Below, in pieces: positions 46,877-54,955 of a stretch of DNA of 64,000 nucleotides. This DNA comes from JAHRAW01 sp028066695. GTDB lineage: Bacteria; Pseudomonadota; Gammaproteobacteria; Arenicellales; Poriferihabitantaceae. Location of the stretch: contig OY734803.1 of NCBI GenBank assembly GCA_963457535.1, forward strand, positions 1,054,001 to 1,118,000, read 5' to 3'. The notes beneath the pieces were generated by a model. The model was not told the DNA's origin. It worked only from the letters and a program-made list of their open reading frames with translations, and made no database searches. A program made the translations under genes and the position numbers. How positions within the stretch are numbered: position 1 is the first letter of the stretch; the number at the start of each line of letters is the position of its first letter.

Positions 46877-47950
46877 ATGCCGCTGGTGGCGCACAGCGAT
46901 TTGCCGAGTTTTGACCGGCTGCGGCGCGAGGGGCAGGAAGTCCTGGAGCCGCGCCGCGCGCGCGCGCAGGACATTCGCGAACTGCACATCGGCTTTCTCA
47001 ACATGATGCCGGACGCCGCGCTGCAGGCGACCGAGCGGCAGTTTTTGCGGCTGGTCGGCTCGTGCAACCGCATCGCGCAGTTTTATGTGCATCCGTTTTC
47101 CTTTCCGGAAATTCCGCGCGGCGAAGAGGCGCGCGCGCACATTGATGAACATTACAGCGACTTCGCCGACCTGCAGCGCGACGGGCTGGACGCGCTGATC
47201 ATCTCCGGCGCGAATCCGGCGCAGGCCGAATTGGCGGACGAGCCGTTTTGGAAGCCGCTGACGCATGTGGTGGAATGGGCGCGCGCCAATGTCTGCTCGG
47301 TGATGTGCTCGTGCCTGGCGACGCACGCGATTGTGCGGCTGCTGTGGAATTTTGAGAGATACCGCCTTCCGCAAAAACGGTGGGGCGTGTATTCCAACCG
47401 CGTGTCGCCGCGGGCGCATCCGCTGACCGCGAACATCAACACGCGTTTTGACGCGCCGCATTCGCACCTGCATGAAGTCAGCGCGGCGCAGTTTCGGAGC
47501 GCCGGGCTGCAGGTGCTTGCGGCCGGCGAAGATGCCGACTTGCATCTCGGCGCGAGTCCCGACGGGTTGCGCTTCGTGTTTTTTCAGGGGCATCCCGAAT
47601 ACGACGCGGTTAGTCTGCTGAAGGAATACCGCCGCGAAGTCGGCCGCTTTTTGGACGGCGCGCGCGACGATTACCCGCCGTTTCCGGAAAATTATTTCCG
47701 CGGAAAAGCGGCGGAAGTTTTGGAGGACTACCAGCGGCGCGTGACGCAGGCGCAAAAAAGCGGCGCGCGGCCCGAATTCCCCGAAGAGGAATTGGCGCAA
47801 TGGGTGGACAACACTTGGAGCGACACCGGCAAGGCGATCATCAACAACTGGCTCGGCATGATCTACCAAGTCGCGCATCCAAAACGCGGGCGGGTGTTCA
47901 TGGAGGGCGTCAATCCGGACAACCCGCTCGGACTTTTGGCGAGTAAATAA
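46877..47950 (+). CDS. metAS: homoserine O-succinyltransferase (MetAS type)
   Basis: This acyltransferase activates homoserine for methionine synthesis. The 357-residue protein has the HTS-family fold: HIGFLNMMPDAALQATERQF (about 37-56), ALIISGANP (about 109), the nucleophile cysteine in VMCSCLATHAIV (about 139), and FFQGHPEYDAVSLLKEYRRE (about 234) with catalytic His and Glu. The SCLATHA form, rather than CWGAQA, is typical of the MetAS branch of gammaproteobacteria, described as succinyl-CoA-specific; acyl preference cannot be proven by eye. It follows the P-loop gene directly. A GC-rich inverted repeat without T-run lies just after its stop. Confidence 0.9.
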   Translation: MPLVAHSDLPSFDRLRREGQEVLEPRRARAQDIRELHIGFLNMMPDAALQATERQFLRLVGSCNRIAQFYVHPFSFPEIPRGEEARAHIDEHYSDFADLQRDGLDALIISGANPAQAELADEPFWKPLTHVVEWARANVCSVMCSCLATHAIVRLLWNFERYRLPQKRWGVYSNRVSPRAHPLTANINTRFDAPHSHLHEVSAAQFRSAGLQVLAAGEDADLHLGASPDGLRFVFFQGHPEYDAVSLLKEYRREVGRFLDGARDDYPPFPENYFRGKAAEVLEDYQRRVTQAQKSGARPEFPEEELAQWVDNTWSDTGKAIINNWLGMIYQVAHPKRGRVFMEGVNPDNPLGLLASK

Positions 47951-48007
47951 CCGGGGGTGGTTCGCGGGGACGGGCGGGACGACCCGCCCCCGCGCCCCAT
48001 TCCCAAC

Positions 48008-48430
48008 TCAGTCGTTGCTCTTTTTGTGGCGCGATTTGACCGGCGGGTTGTTGCGCATCTCCTCGCTCAACTCGGAGACGCCGCCTTTGAGCGTGCCGTA
48101 TTTTTTGATGTCGGCCAGGGTTTTCTGGCCGATGCCCGGCACTTCCAGCAAATCGCTCATGTGCTTGAAGCCGCCTTTCGCCGCGCGCGTGCTGACGATG
48201 TCCGCGGCTTTGCCGGGGCCGATGCCGGGGATGTATTGCAGCGTTTCGGCCGCGGCCTGGTTGAGGTTGACTTTTTCGGTTTGCTCGCTTTGCGCGTGCG
48301 CCGGCGCGGCCAGAAACGCGGCGAACAACGCCGCGCCCAAAACCGCGCGCGCGCCTTTTACGCGCAAAGCAGCAAGTTGAAAAAGCGAAGTGGTGCGCCC
48401 GGCGACGGGCGCGGTGGTTGCATGATTCAT
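48008..48430 (-). CDS. ComEA-like helix-hairpin-helix protein
   Basis: This 140-residue secreted or anchored protein has an N-terminal hydrophobic signal (RAVLGAALFAAFLAAPAHAQS) followed by a tandem helix-hairpin-helix: VNLNQAAAETLQYIPGIGPGKAADIV and LLEVPGIGQKTLADIKKYG. ComEA proteins bind incoming double-stranded DNA at the outer side of the membrane during natural transformation. The tail (PPVKSRHKKSND) is basic. The ATG at 48430 has a good GGAG seven bases upstream; MEQEIR at 48448 is an alternative. It stands alone and no other competence gene is in the window. Confidence 0.85.
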   Translation of the reverse strand: MNHATTAPVAGRTTSLFQLAALRVKGARAVLGAALFAAFLAAPAHAQSEQTEKVNLNQAAAETLQYIPGIGPGKAADIVSTRAAKGGFKHMSDLLEVPGIGQKTLADIKKYGTLKGGVSELSEEMRNNPPVKSRHKKSND

Positions 48431-48469
48431 CCGAATCTCCTGTTCCATAACGATGGAAACGGTTGGAAA

Positions 48470-48597
48470 AGAAATGACCGACCCCTCTTTTGCGAAAAGC
48501 CCGGTCTGCGTGTTACGCCGAAGTCGGCGTTCGCGCATTTGATATGCATGCCGCGTTTCCGTTTGTGCGTTTCCCCACAAATGCGCGGCTTTTTTGT
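48470..48597 (+). ncRNA. candidate structured small RNA with own terminator
   Basis: The gap between comEA and zapE (both minus strand) carries plus-strand structure. A hairpin pairs GACCG with CGGTC (48476-48506) and holds an inner CTTTT-GCG-AAAAG. The next is ACGCCG-AAGT-CGGCGT (48515-48530). A third, GCCGCG/CGCGGC with inner TTTGTG/CACAAA (48550-48589), is followed by TTTTTT, a complete intrinsic terminator. No plus-strand gene lies upstream to be terminated, so a small RNA is a reasonable reading. I found no convincing promoter and do not recognise the family. It may also be a leader element of comEA read on the other strand. Confidence 0.35.
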
Positions 48598-48616
48598 GCG
48601 CTTTTTATTTAATGTC

Positions 48617-49723
48617 TCACTGCAAATGCGGCCGCGCCAAATACTCGCGCGCGCCCATCTCGCGCAGGCGGCTGGCGGTGCGCGCGAACATTTGCGCCAG
48701 TCGCTTGCCGCGATACAACTCCTCCGGCGCGCGCGCGGCCGAGGCGATTAAATTGACGCCGCGGTCGTAGAGTTCATCCACCAACTCAATCAGCCGCCGC
48801 GCCTCGTCGTCCATGCCGGCGTCCAACGCCGGAATGTCGGAAAGAATCAGCGTGTGAAAACGCTTGGACAATTCAATGTAATCCACCTTGGAGCGGTTTT
48901 CGCCGCACAGCGCGGCGAAGTCGCACCACAATGCGCCGCGTCCGCGCGCCACCGCTTCCACATTTCGCCCGGACAGCGTGAAAGTTTGCGCGCCGCATTT
49001 CGCTATGTCGGCGTCGTGTTCCAGCGATGAAAAATGCCGGCGCAGCGCATGCATCGCGGCTTCGTCGTGCGGCACATGATAGAGCGCGTCCGCGCCGAGC
49101 CGGTCCAAGCGGTAATCGGTTCCGCCGTCCACGCGCACCACGCGCGCGCGCGACTTGATCAGTTCAATTGCCGGCAAAAACCGCTCGCGCTGCAGGCCGC
49201 CGGCATAGAGTTCGTCCGGCGGCAAATTGGAGGTGGTGACCAGCGCCACGCCGCGCTCAAAAAGTTCATGCAAAAGTCCCGACAAAATCATCGCGTCGGT
49301 GATGTCGCTGACGGTAAATTCATCCAGACACAACGCGCGCGACTCTTCGGCGAAATCCGCGGCGATAAGCGCGAGCGGGTCGCGGCGGTCCTGCAACTCG
49401 CCGCGCGCGTCGTGCACCGACTGCATAAAGCGGTGGTAGTGAATGCGCTTCGCCATGCCTTGCGGCAGCGATTGGTGGAACATGTCCATCAGCGCGGTCT
49501 TGCCGGTGCCGACTCCGCCCCACAAATACAGGCCGCGCGCGCGCCGCCAGCGCGCGAACAGGCCGCCGCCGATGAGCGCGCGGCGCAGCGCGTTCAGGTG
49601 GCGCAGCGCGGCGAGTTGCGCGCGGTCGGCGCGAAACTCGCCGGCGGCGACGCGGCGCTGGTACTGCGCCAGCGGCGATTCCCCGCCGCCGCGCGATTGA
49701 AAAAAGAAGTTAAGCGGCATCAA
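48617..49723 (-). CDS. zapE: cell division ATPase ZapE (AFG1-like)
   Basis: ZapE is a cytoplasmic AAA-like ATPase that destabilises FtsZ polymers in E. coli during constriction; its mitochondrial relative is AFG1/LACE1. The 368-residue protein has GLYLWGGVGTGKTALMDMF (Walker A, about 64-82), RALCLDEFTVSDITDAMIL (Walker B, about 128), a sensor-like TTSNLPPDELYAGGLQRERF (about 162) and a C-terminal ARAPEELYRG. The start at 49723 reads MMPLNFFF; the second Met is equally possible. It is divergent from cysQ with 93 bases between. Confidence 0.93.
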   Translation of the reverse strand: MMPLNFFFQSRGGGESPLAQYQRRVAAGEFRADRAQLAALRHLNALRRALIGGGLFARWRRARGLYLWGGVGTGKTALMDMFHQSLPQGMAKRIHYHRFMQSVHDARGELQDRRDPLALIAADFAEESRALCLDEFTVSDITDAMILSGLLHELFERGVALVTTSNLPPDELYAGGLQRERFLPAIELIKSRARVVRVDGGTDYRLDRLGADALYHVPHDEAAMHALRRHFSSLEHDADIAKCGAQTFTLSGRNVEAVARGRGALWCDFAALCGENRSKVDYIELSKRFHTLILSDIPALDAGMDDEARRLIELVDELYDRGVNLIASAARAPEELYRGKRLAQMFARTASRLREMGAREYLARPHLQ

Positions 49724-49816
49724 TGGAGGAAAATTTTAACGCGCAAAACCGCCGCGCGCCGGCGCGCATTATTGCCCGAAATGGCCATGAAAAAAATGCC
49801 ATACAATCCGCCCGCA

Positions 49817-50647
49817 ATGGAAACCCGCATGGAACAACACCTGCCGCAAGTGGTGGACATCGCCGCCGCCGCGGGCCGCGAAATCATGGAGGTCTATGCC
49901 GGCGAAGGCGAATTCCGGGTGGAATCCAAAAGCGACGGCTCGCCGCTGACCGAGGCCGATCGCCGCGCGCACAACCTCATCGCCGAACGCCTCGCGCAAC
50001 TCGCGCCGGACATTCCGCTGTTGTCCGAGGAATCGGAGGCGCGCGCGTTTGCCGAGCGGCGCGCGTGGCGGCGTTACTGGCTGGTGGATCCGCTGGACGG
50101 CACCAAGGGTTTCATCCGCCGCACCGACCAGTTCAGCGTCAACATCGCGCTGATTGAAAACTCGCGCGCGGTGCTCGGCGCGGTGCATGCGCCGACCAGC
50201 GGCGCCAGTTATTTCGCGGCGCGCGGCGGCGGCGCGTTCAAAACCGACGGCGGCGCGGCGCGCCCGATTCGCGCGCGAAAATTTGACGGCGCGCGCGCGG
50301 TGATGGTGACCAGCCGCTCGCACGCAAAAGGCGCGGTGGAGGAATACCGCGCGCGCCTCGCGGCCGAGGGGATTGAAGTGGAAGTCAGCGGCGCCGGCAG
50401 TTCGCTGAAAATCTGCGCGGTCGCCGAGGGCGCGGCCGACATTTACCCGCGCTTCGGGCCGACTTCCGAATGGGACACCGCGGCCGCGCATTGCGTGCTG
50501 GAGGCGGCCGGCGGCGGACTCACCGACGCGGCCGGCGAAACGCTGCGCTACAACAAGGAAAACATCCTCAATCCGTGGTTTCTCGCCGCCGGGGACGCCG
50601 AATTTGACTGGGCGGCGCGGGCGCGCGGGCTTGAAGGGGTGGAATAA
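49817..50647 (+). CDS. cysQ: 3'(2'),5'-bisphosphate nucleotidase CysQ
   Basis: CysQ dephosphorylates PAP formed during sulfate assimilation, a lithium-sensitive enzyme of the inositol monophosphatase superfamily. The 276-residue protein has the metal sites LLSEES (about 71-76) and WLVDPLDGTKGFIRR (about 92-106), and the C-terminal SEWDTAAAHCVLEAAGG (about 221). The ATG at 49817 lies nine bases after TACAAT (49802-49807) without a ribosome-binding site; MEQHL at 49829 is an alternative start. cysQ is common in gammaproteobacteria, usually apart from the cys genes, as here. Confidence 0.93.
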   Translation: METRMEQHLPQVVDIAAAAGREIMEVYAGEGEFRVESKSDGSPLTEADRRAHNLIAERLAQLAPDIPLLSEESEARAFAERRAWRRYWLVDPLDGTKGFIRRTDQFSVNIALIENSRAVLGAVHAPTSGASYFAARGGGAFKTDGGAARPIRARKFDGARAVMVTSRSHAKGAVEEYRARLAAEGIEVEVSGAGSSLKICAVAEGAADIYPRFGPTSEWDTAAAHCVLEAAGGGLTDAAGETLRYNKENILNPWFLAAGDAEFDWAARARGLEGVE

Positions 50648-50716
50648 TCCGCCCGACATTCGGTGGCTTGACCGCCCCGATTCGTCCATAATACGCCCCG
50701 CCCCGCACCGCCGCCC

Positions 50717-50745
50717 TTGACCGGCCGGCGCGCGGCGGGTATTCT
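50717..50745 (+). promoter_or_regulatory. probable sigma-70 promoter of adk
   Basis: TTGACC (50717-50722), a 17-base GC-rich spacer and TATTCT (50740-50745). The predicted start is near 50752, giving a 42-base leader before adk. A second weaker set (TTGACC at 50668, TAATAC at 50689) lies upstream with a short 15-base spacer. Confidence 0.55.
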
Positions 50746-50793
50746 TCCCTCCACTTTTTGCGGGCGACCCCCGCGAAGCGAACCGAAAAAATC

Positions 50794-51660
50794 ATGAGAA
50801 TTGCAATTCTCGGCGCGCCCGGCTCCGGCAAGGGAATGCAGGCGAAACTTCTCGCGGCGGAACGCCATGTCGCGCACATCTCGGCGAATGCGCTGCTGCG
50901 CGCGGCCGCGGCCGGCGGCAAACTCAGCCGCGCCGACCGCGAGGCGCTCGCCGAAGGGCGCGTGGAGGACGAACTTTTACTGCCGCTTTTGGAGGCGCGG
51001 CTGCGCGAGCGCGACATCAAGCGCGGCTTCATCATCAGCGGCCTGCCGCGCAACATTCCGCAGGCGCAGGCGCTGGACGCGATGCTCGGCACGCATGCGC
51101 GCGCGCTGCAAATCGCGCTGCACCTCGGCGCCGACGACGAGCAACTTGCGCGCCGCCTCGCCGGGCGGATGATCTGCGAGGACTGCGGCGCCACTTACAG
51201 CCGCGAAGCCGCGCCGCCGAAAAAGCGCGGCAAATGCGACGACTGCGGCGGCAAAGTCGCGGCCGAGCGCCGTGGCGGAATCAAAACCGCGACCGCGCGC
51301 GTCGCCGCCTACAACGACGAGGCGGCGCAGTTGATCGCCTATTACAAAGCGCAGCACAAACTTCGCAGCGTGGACGCGAACGGCGGCATTGAGGAGATCC
51401 GCGAAAAAATCGCCGGCATCGTGGATTTGGAAATTCGCCCGCTGCAAATCAAGGCGCTGGAAACCGCCGGTGAAACCGAGACTTTTGACGAGGAAATTCA
51501 CACCGTCATCGCCGGCGGGCAGATCAACCGCGTGGAACCGCACGCGACGCAAAAAAAGCCGGCGAAAACGCGCGCGCGCAAAAAGTCCGTCGGGAAACCT
51601 GTAACAAAAGCCGTGGCGAAAAAAACCCCCGCGAAAACCGCGGCGCGAAAGTCCTCTTAA
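50794..51660 (+). CDS. adk: adenylate kinase-like protein with basic tail
   Basis: This 288-residue protein has the adenylate kinase fold: MRIAILGAPGSGKGMQAKLL (P-loop, 7-14), GFIISGLPRNIPQAQALD (about 79-96), and a LID domain with a zinc site (CEDCGATYS and CDDCGGK, about 128-151). Several residues that are almost invariant in Adk are changed: GKGTQ is GKGMQ, the TGD before the AMP-binding arginine is SAN, and LDGFPR is ISGLPR. A C-terminal extension of about 60 residues ends in a lysine/alanine/proline-rich, histone-like tail. If it is the only adk in the genome it must be active; otherwise it may be a paralogue. hemB follows after seven bases. Confidence 0.8.
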   Translation: MRIAILGAPGSGKGMQAKLLAAERHVAHISANALLRAAAAGGKLSRADREALAEGRVEDELLLPLLEARLRERDIKRGFIISGLPRNIPQAQALDAMLGTHARALQIALHLGADDEQLARRLAGRMICEDCGATYSREAAPPKKRGKCDDCGGKVAAERRGGIKTATARVAAYNDEAAQLIAYYKAQHKLRSVDANGGIEEIREKIAGIVDLEIRPLQIKALETAGETETFDEEIHTVIAGGQINRVEPHATQKKPAKTRARKKSVGKPVTKAVAKKTPAKTAARKSS

Positions 51661-51667
51661 CTTCCCC

Positions 51668-52678
51668 ATGACTTTTCCGCGGACATTTTCCGGCAAGTTT
51701 CCGCGCGCGCGTCCGCGGCGCATGCGAAAGGATGATTTCAGCCGCCGCATGATGCGCGAGACTTCGCTCGCGCCCGATGATTTAATTCAGCCGCTTTTTA
51801 TTCACGACGGCGACGGCGAAATCGCGATTCCCGAAATGCCCGGCATCGCCCGGCTCGGCTTAAAAAGTCTCGCGGAAAAGTGCGCGCGATGCGCCGCGCT
51901 CGGCATTCCGGCGGTCGTGCTGTTTCCGGCGACTCCGCCGCAAAGCAAAAGCGAAGACGCGCGCGAAGCGTGGAATCCGCGCGGACTTGTGCAGCGCGCG
52001 GTCGCCGCGATTAAACGCGCCGCGCCCGAACTCGGCGTCATCACCGATGTCGCGCTGGACCCCTACACCAGCCACGGCCAGGACGGATTGCTGGATGAAG
52101 ACGGCTATGTCGCCAACGACCCGAGCGTGGCCGCGCTGGTGCGCCAGGCGCTGTCGCACATTGAAGCCGGCGCCGATGTGGTCGCGCCGTCCGACATGAT
52201 GGACGGCCGGGTCGGCGCGATTCGCGACGCGTTTGAAAAAAACGGCCACCACAACGCGCGCATCCTTTCCTATTCGGCGAAATACGCGTCGGTTTTTTAC
52301 GCGCCGTTTCGCGGCGCGGTCGGCTCCGCCGAAAACCTCGGCGGCGGCGACAAGTTTACTTACCAGATGGATCCGGCCAACGCGGACGAAGCGTTGCGCG
52401 AAACGGCGATGGACATTGAAGAAGGCGCGGACATGGTCATGGTGAAACCGGCGCTGCCGAATCTGGACATCATTCGGCAGGTGAAAGACGCGTTTGGGAT
52501 GCCGACTTTTGCTTATCAGGTGAGCGGGGAATACGCGATGCTGAAAGCGGCCGCGGCGAATGGATGGCTGGATGAGCGCGCGGCAGTGCTGGAGACGCTG
52601 GCCTGCCTGAAGCGGGGGGGGTGCGACGGGGTGTTGACTTACTATGCAGAGGTGGTGGCGGGGTGGATTAAGGAGTGA
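51668..52678 (+). CDS. hemB: delta-aminolevulinic acid dehydratase
   Basis: HemB joins two 5-aminolevulinates to porphobilinogen in heme synthesis. The 336-residue protein contains RPRRMRKDDFSRRMM near the N-terminus, VALDPYTSHGQDGLL (about 133), VAPSDMMDGRVGAIR (about 175) and the Schiff-base lysines in SYSAKYASVFYAPFR (about 199) and VMVKPALPNLD (about 254). The metal-site region DPYTSHGQDG lacks the cysteine triad of zinc enzymes, consistent with a magnesium-type HemB. The 3' end (YYAEVVAGWIKE) has a diverged second copy at 56040-56093, showing that DNA was inserted or recombined just behind this gene. Confidence 0.96.
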   Translation: MTFPRTFSGKFPRARPRRMRKDDFSRRMMRETSLAPDDLIQPLFIHDGDGEIAIPEMPGIARLGLKSLAEKCARCAALGIPAVVLFPATPPQSKSEDAREAWNPRGLVQRAVAAIKRAAPELGVITDVALDPYTSHGQDGLLDEDGYVANDPSVAALVRQALSHIEAGADVVAPSDMMDGRVGAIRDAFEKNGHHNARILSYSAKYASVFYAPFRGAVGSAENLGGGDKFTYQMDPANADEALRETAMDIEEGADMVMVKPALPNLDIIRQVKDAFGMPTFAYQVSGEYAMLKAAAANGWLDERAAVLETLACLKRGGCDGVLTYYAEVVAGWIKE

Positions 52679-52736
52679 GTCGCGCATGCGCGATTCGCGC
52701 GAACGGCAACATTTTTTGGTTATAATGGAGAACACC

Positions 52737-53963
52737 ATGAAACACACTTCTTTACTGGAACGGCTGTTCAAGAAAAATTTCCGATTGGTCGACGGAACCG
52801 ACGAAATTTTCGAACTGGACCTGGCCTTGTGGGAGTATGAATCCCTGACAAAAAAGGAACTGATCGACAGGAGCGCTTACTTTCAGCTGGTCGATGGAGT
52901 GGAGACGGTTCATTTTCGGACTTGCAAACTCCAGAACCTCGAGGAAGTGCACAAAGACAGTTCTTTCCGGACCAAAATTTTCTTTTTGTCCGGAAGGTAC
53001 TCGACCGGCTATGCAACGCACAGCCTTTTCCCGTATCGCGGAAAATTCCACCCGCAACTGATCAGGGCACTCTTAAACATCCTTCAGGTCAAACCCGGTG
53101 ATGTCGTGCTCGACCCCATGGCCGGCAGTTCGACGGTCGCAGTCGAGGCGAATCTGCTTGGCATCAATGCAATCGCGGTCGATCTCAGCCCGCTTTGCAA
53201 GTTGATGGGCGAAGTGAAAACATTTGCGCTGGACTTGGATTCTTCGGTGCTGGAATCGATCGCTTCCAACCCTCAAAAAATATTGAGCGGACTGCAAAAA
53301 GCGAAAGTTCCCGGGTATTTTTTGAACGGCAAAAATGCCAAGGCCAAAAAATACTACGAAGTGGTACTGCTGGCTTTTCTCGATGCGATGGGGTTTGCAC
53401 ACCGCAGCGAAGCCTCCATTGGCGACCTTTTCCCGCGCGTCTTGGAGCGGTATATTCTGACAATCAAGTATTTTCAGAAGGCCAGAAAAGAGATGAATTT
53501 GGCCATCGGGAAAACTACGGCAATTCAAGGCAGCGCTTTGGATTTGCCCGTCGCCGACGGCAGCGTGGACGCTATCATCACTTCTCCGCCGTATTCGTTC
53601 GCCATCGACTACTTGAAAAATGACCAGCCGCAACTGGAATATCTTGGGTGCGATTTGGAAAGCATCCGGGAAAACATGGTCGGCCTGCAGGGGCGGGGGG
53701 TGGAAAACAAACTCGAGATCTATTTTGATAAAATGGATCGCGTAATCGGGGAGATGAAGAGGGTCGCGAAGAAAAAGGCGCCGATAGTCATCATTATCGG
53801 CACGAATGACATCCAAACCAAAGGCGTGAATTTGCAAGAAAATGTGATAGCCTTGGCAGAAGGGCGAAAACTGGATTTTGTCTGCGAGATACAAAAACCG
53901 ATTCGCGGCCTGCAAAACACGATGAAAAACGAGTCTATTTTGATGTTTAACAAAACCGAGTGA
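52737..53963 (+). CDS. DNA methyltransferase of a restriction-modification system
   Basis: This 408-residue amino-methyltransferase has motif I VVLDPMAGSSTVAVEA (about 123-138) for SAM binding and catalytic motif IV ITSPPYSFAID (about 270-282). TSPPY is common in N4-cytosine and some N6-adenine methylases. The ATG at 52737 has GGAG eight bases upstream and TATAAT at 52721-52726, so the system seems to bring its own promoter. The DNA is visibly less GC-rich than hemB, a sign of transfer. The next gene starts in a GTGA overlap. Together with the nuclease and second methylase it forms a three-gene operon. Confidence 0.88.
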   Translation: MKHTSLLERLFKKNFRLVDGTDEIFELDLALWEYESLTKKELIDRSAYFQLVDGVETVHFRTCKLQNLEEVHKDSSFRTKIFFLSGRYSTGYATHSLFPYRGKFHPQLIRALLNILQVKPGDVVLDPMAGSSTVAVEANLLGINAIAVDLSPLCKLMGEVKTFALDLDSSVLESIASNPQKILSGLQKAKVPGYFLNGKNAKAKKYYEVVLLAFLDAMGFAHRSEASIGDLFPRVLERYILTIKYFQKARKEMNLAIGKTTAIQGSALDLPVADGSVDAIITSPPYSFAIDYLKNDQPQLEYLGCDLESIRENMVGLQGRGVENKLEIYFDKMDRVIGEMKRVAKKKAPIVIIIGTNDIQTKGVNLQENVIALAEGRKLDFVCEIQKPIRGLQNTMKNESILMFNKTE

Positions 53964-54949
53964 AAATCATGCGAGCACCAGAGGAAAAATTCAAAACCGT
54001 CATCGAAAAAAACACTTTCTACTTCCGCAACCCTGAGTTTGACGAACAGTATGAGAGTCATTTGACTGCGATCAAAGAGACCCTCTTGGTGATTAAAAGC
54101 ACCGTTCAACAAACCGGAGGGGCAACGAATGAAATGTTTGAAAACTTGCTCCTGAAGAAGGGGCACGGGTTGCGCGCGCTTCTCGCTTTGACCGGCATCT
54201 CCAACGAGGAACTGAAGCGGCTCACCACGATAATCCGGATCACGAGCGACCCGGAGCTGAGCGACTTGACCAATAAGGACAAGTGGAGCGAAGATGAGGA
54301 CATTTACAATCTGCAAGAATGGTCTGATGACAAAATCGCCAAAATGATCCAGGAGAACGAGCACTTTAGAAAAGGTATTGTCAACCTTTTCTTTGAGGGG
54401 TCTACCGTCCCGTACTTGGCGAATACCCTCCCGCTGTTTCAACTCAAGAAAATGGGCATTTCCAAACTTGAGTTTGACACCTCAGAAATGATCGATACGC
54501 TCATTCGATACAAAGAAAAGGGCAGTCGGTCAGGGAAAATGGCGAACAACGCGGAAACCCTTATTCGGGAATCGCTTGAAAAACTTGAAATTCCGTTTGA
54601 GTCAGGCGATTTAAAAAGTCTGGTTGCAAATGCGCCAGACCAAAAACGCACGATGGATTTCATCATCCCGAGCCAAGCCGAACCCAAGGTTTTGGTTGAA
54701 AGCTCTTTTCTGGAAACGACTTCGTCCGGGCAGGGTGACAAATCCAAGACCGAAATCGCCGTAAGCTCCCTGATCAAATCCGCACATCCTGGCGTAAAAT
54801 TTGTCGGGTTCGTCGACGGCATCGGCTGGTATGTCAGGAAAAGCGACCTGCAAAGAATGGTGGGGGCGTTTGATGATGTCTTCACCTTTCATCCGGATGA
54901 GATGACCCGATTCGAAAACTTTCTTACCGAAACTCTCTCTGGGGGGTGA
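53960..54949 (+). CDS. type II restriction endonuclease (DpnII-like)
   Basis: This 329-residue protein is flanked by two DNA methylases. Its C-terminal part carries a PD-(D/E)xK-like core: TMDFIIPSQAEPKVLVESSFLE then TTSSGQGDKSKTEIAV (about 228-265), the arrangement seen in the DpnII/MboI group (DFxI, then VxxExxF, then a GSK-like loop). The N-terminal half is helical and family-specific. It starts at a GTG overlapping the methylase stop; MRAPEE at 53969 is an alternative. If the DpnII relation holds, the target may be GATC-like, but specificity cannot be read from sequence. Confidence 0.78.
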   Translation: MKIMRAPEEKFKTVIEKNTFYFRNPEFDEQYESHLTAIKETLLVIKSTVQQTGGATNEMFENLLLKKGHGLRALLALTGISNEELKRLTTIIRITSDPELSDLTNKDKWSEDEDIYNLQEWSDDKIAKMIQENEHFRKGIVNLFFEGSTVPYLANTLPLFQLKKMGISKLEFDTSEMIDTLIRYKEKGSRSGKMANNAETLIRESLEKLEIPFESGDLKSLVANAPDQKRTMDFIIPSQAEPKVLVESSFLETTSSGQGDKSKTEIAVSSLIKSAHPGVKFVGFVDGIGWYVRKSDLQRMVGAFDDVFTFHPDEMTRFENFLTETLSGG

Positions 54950-54955
54950 ATCGTC

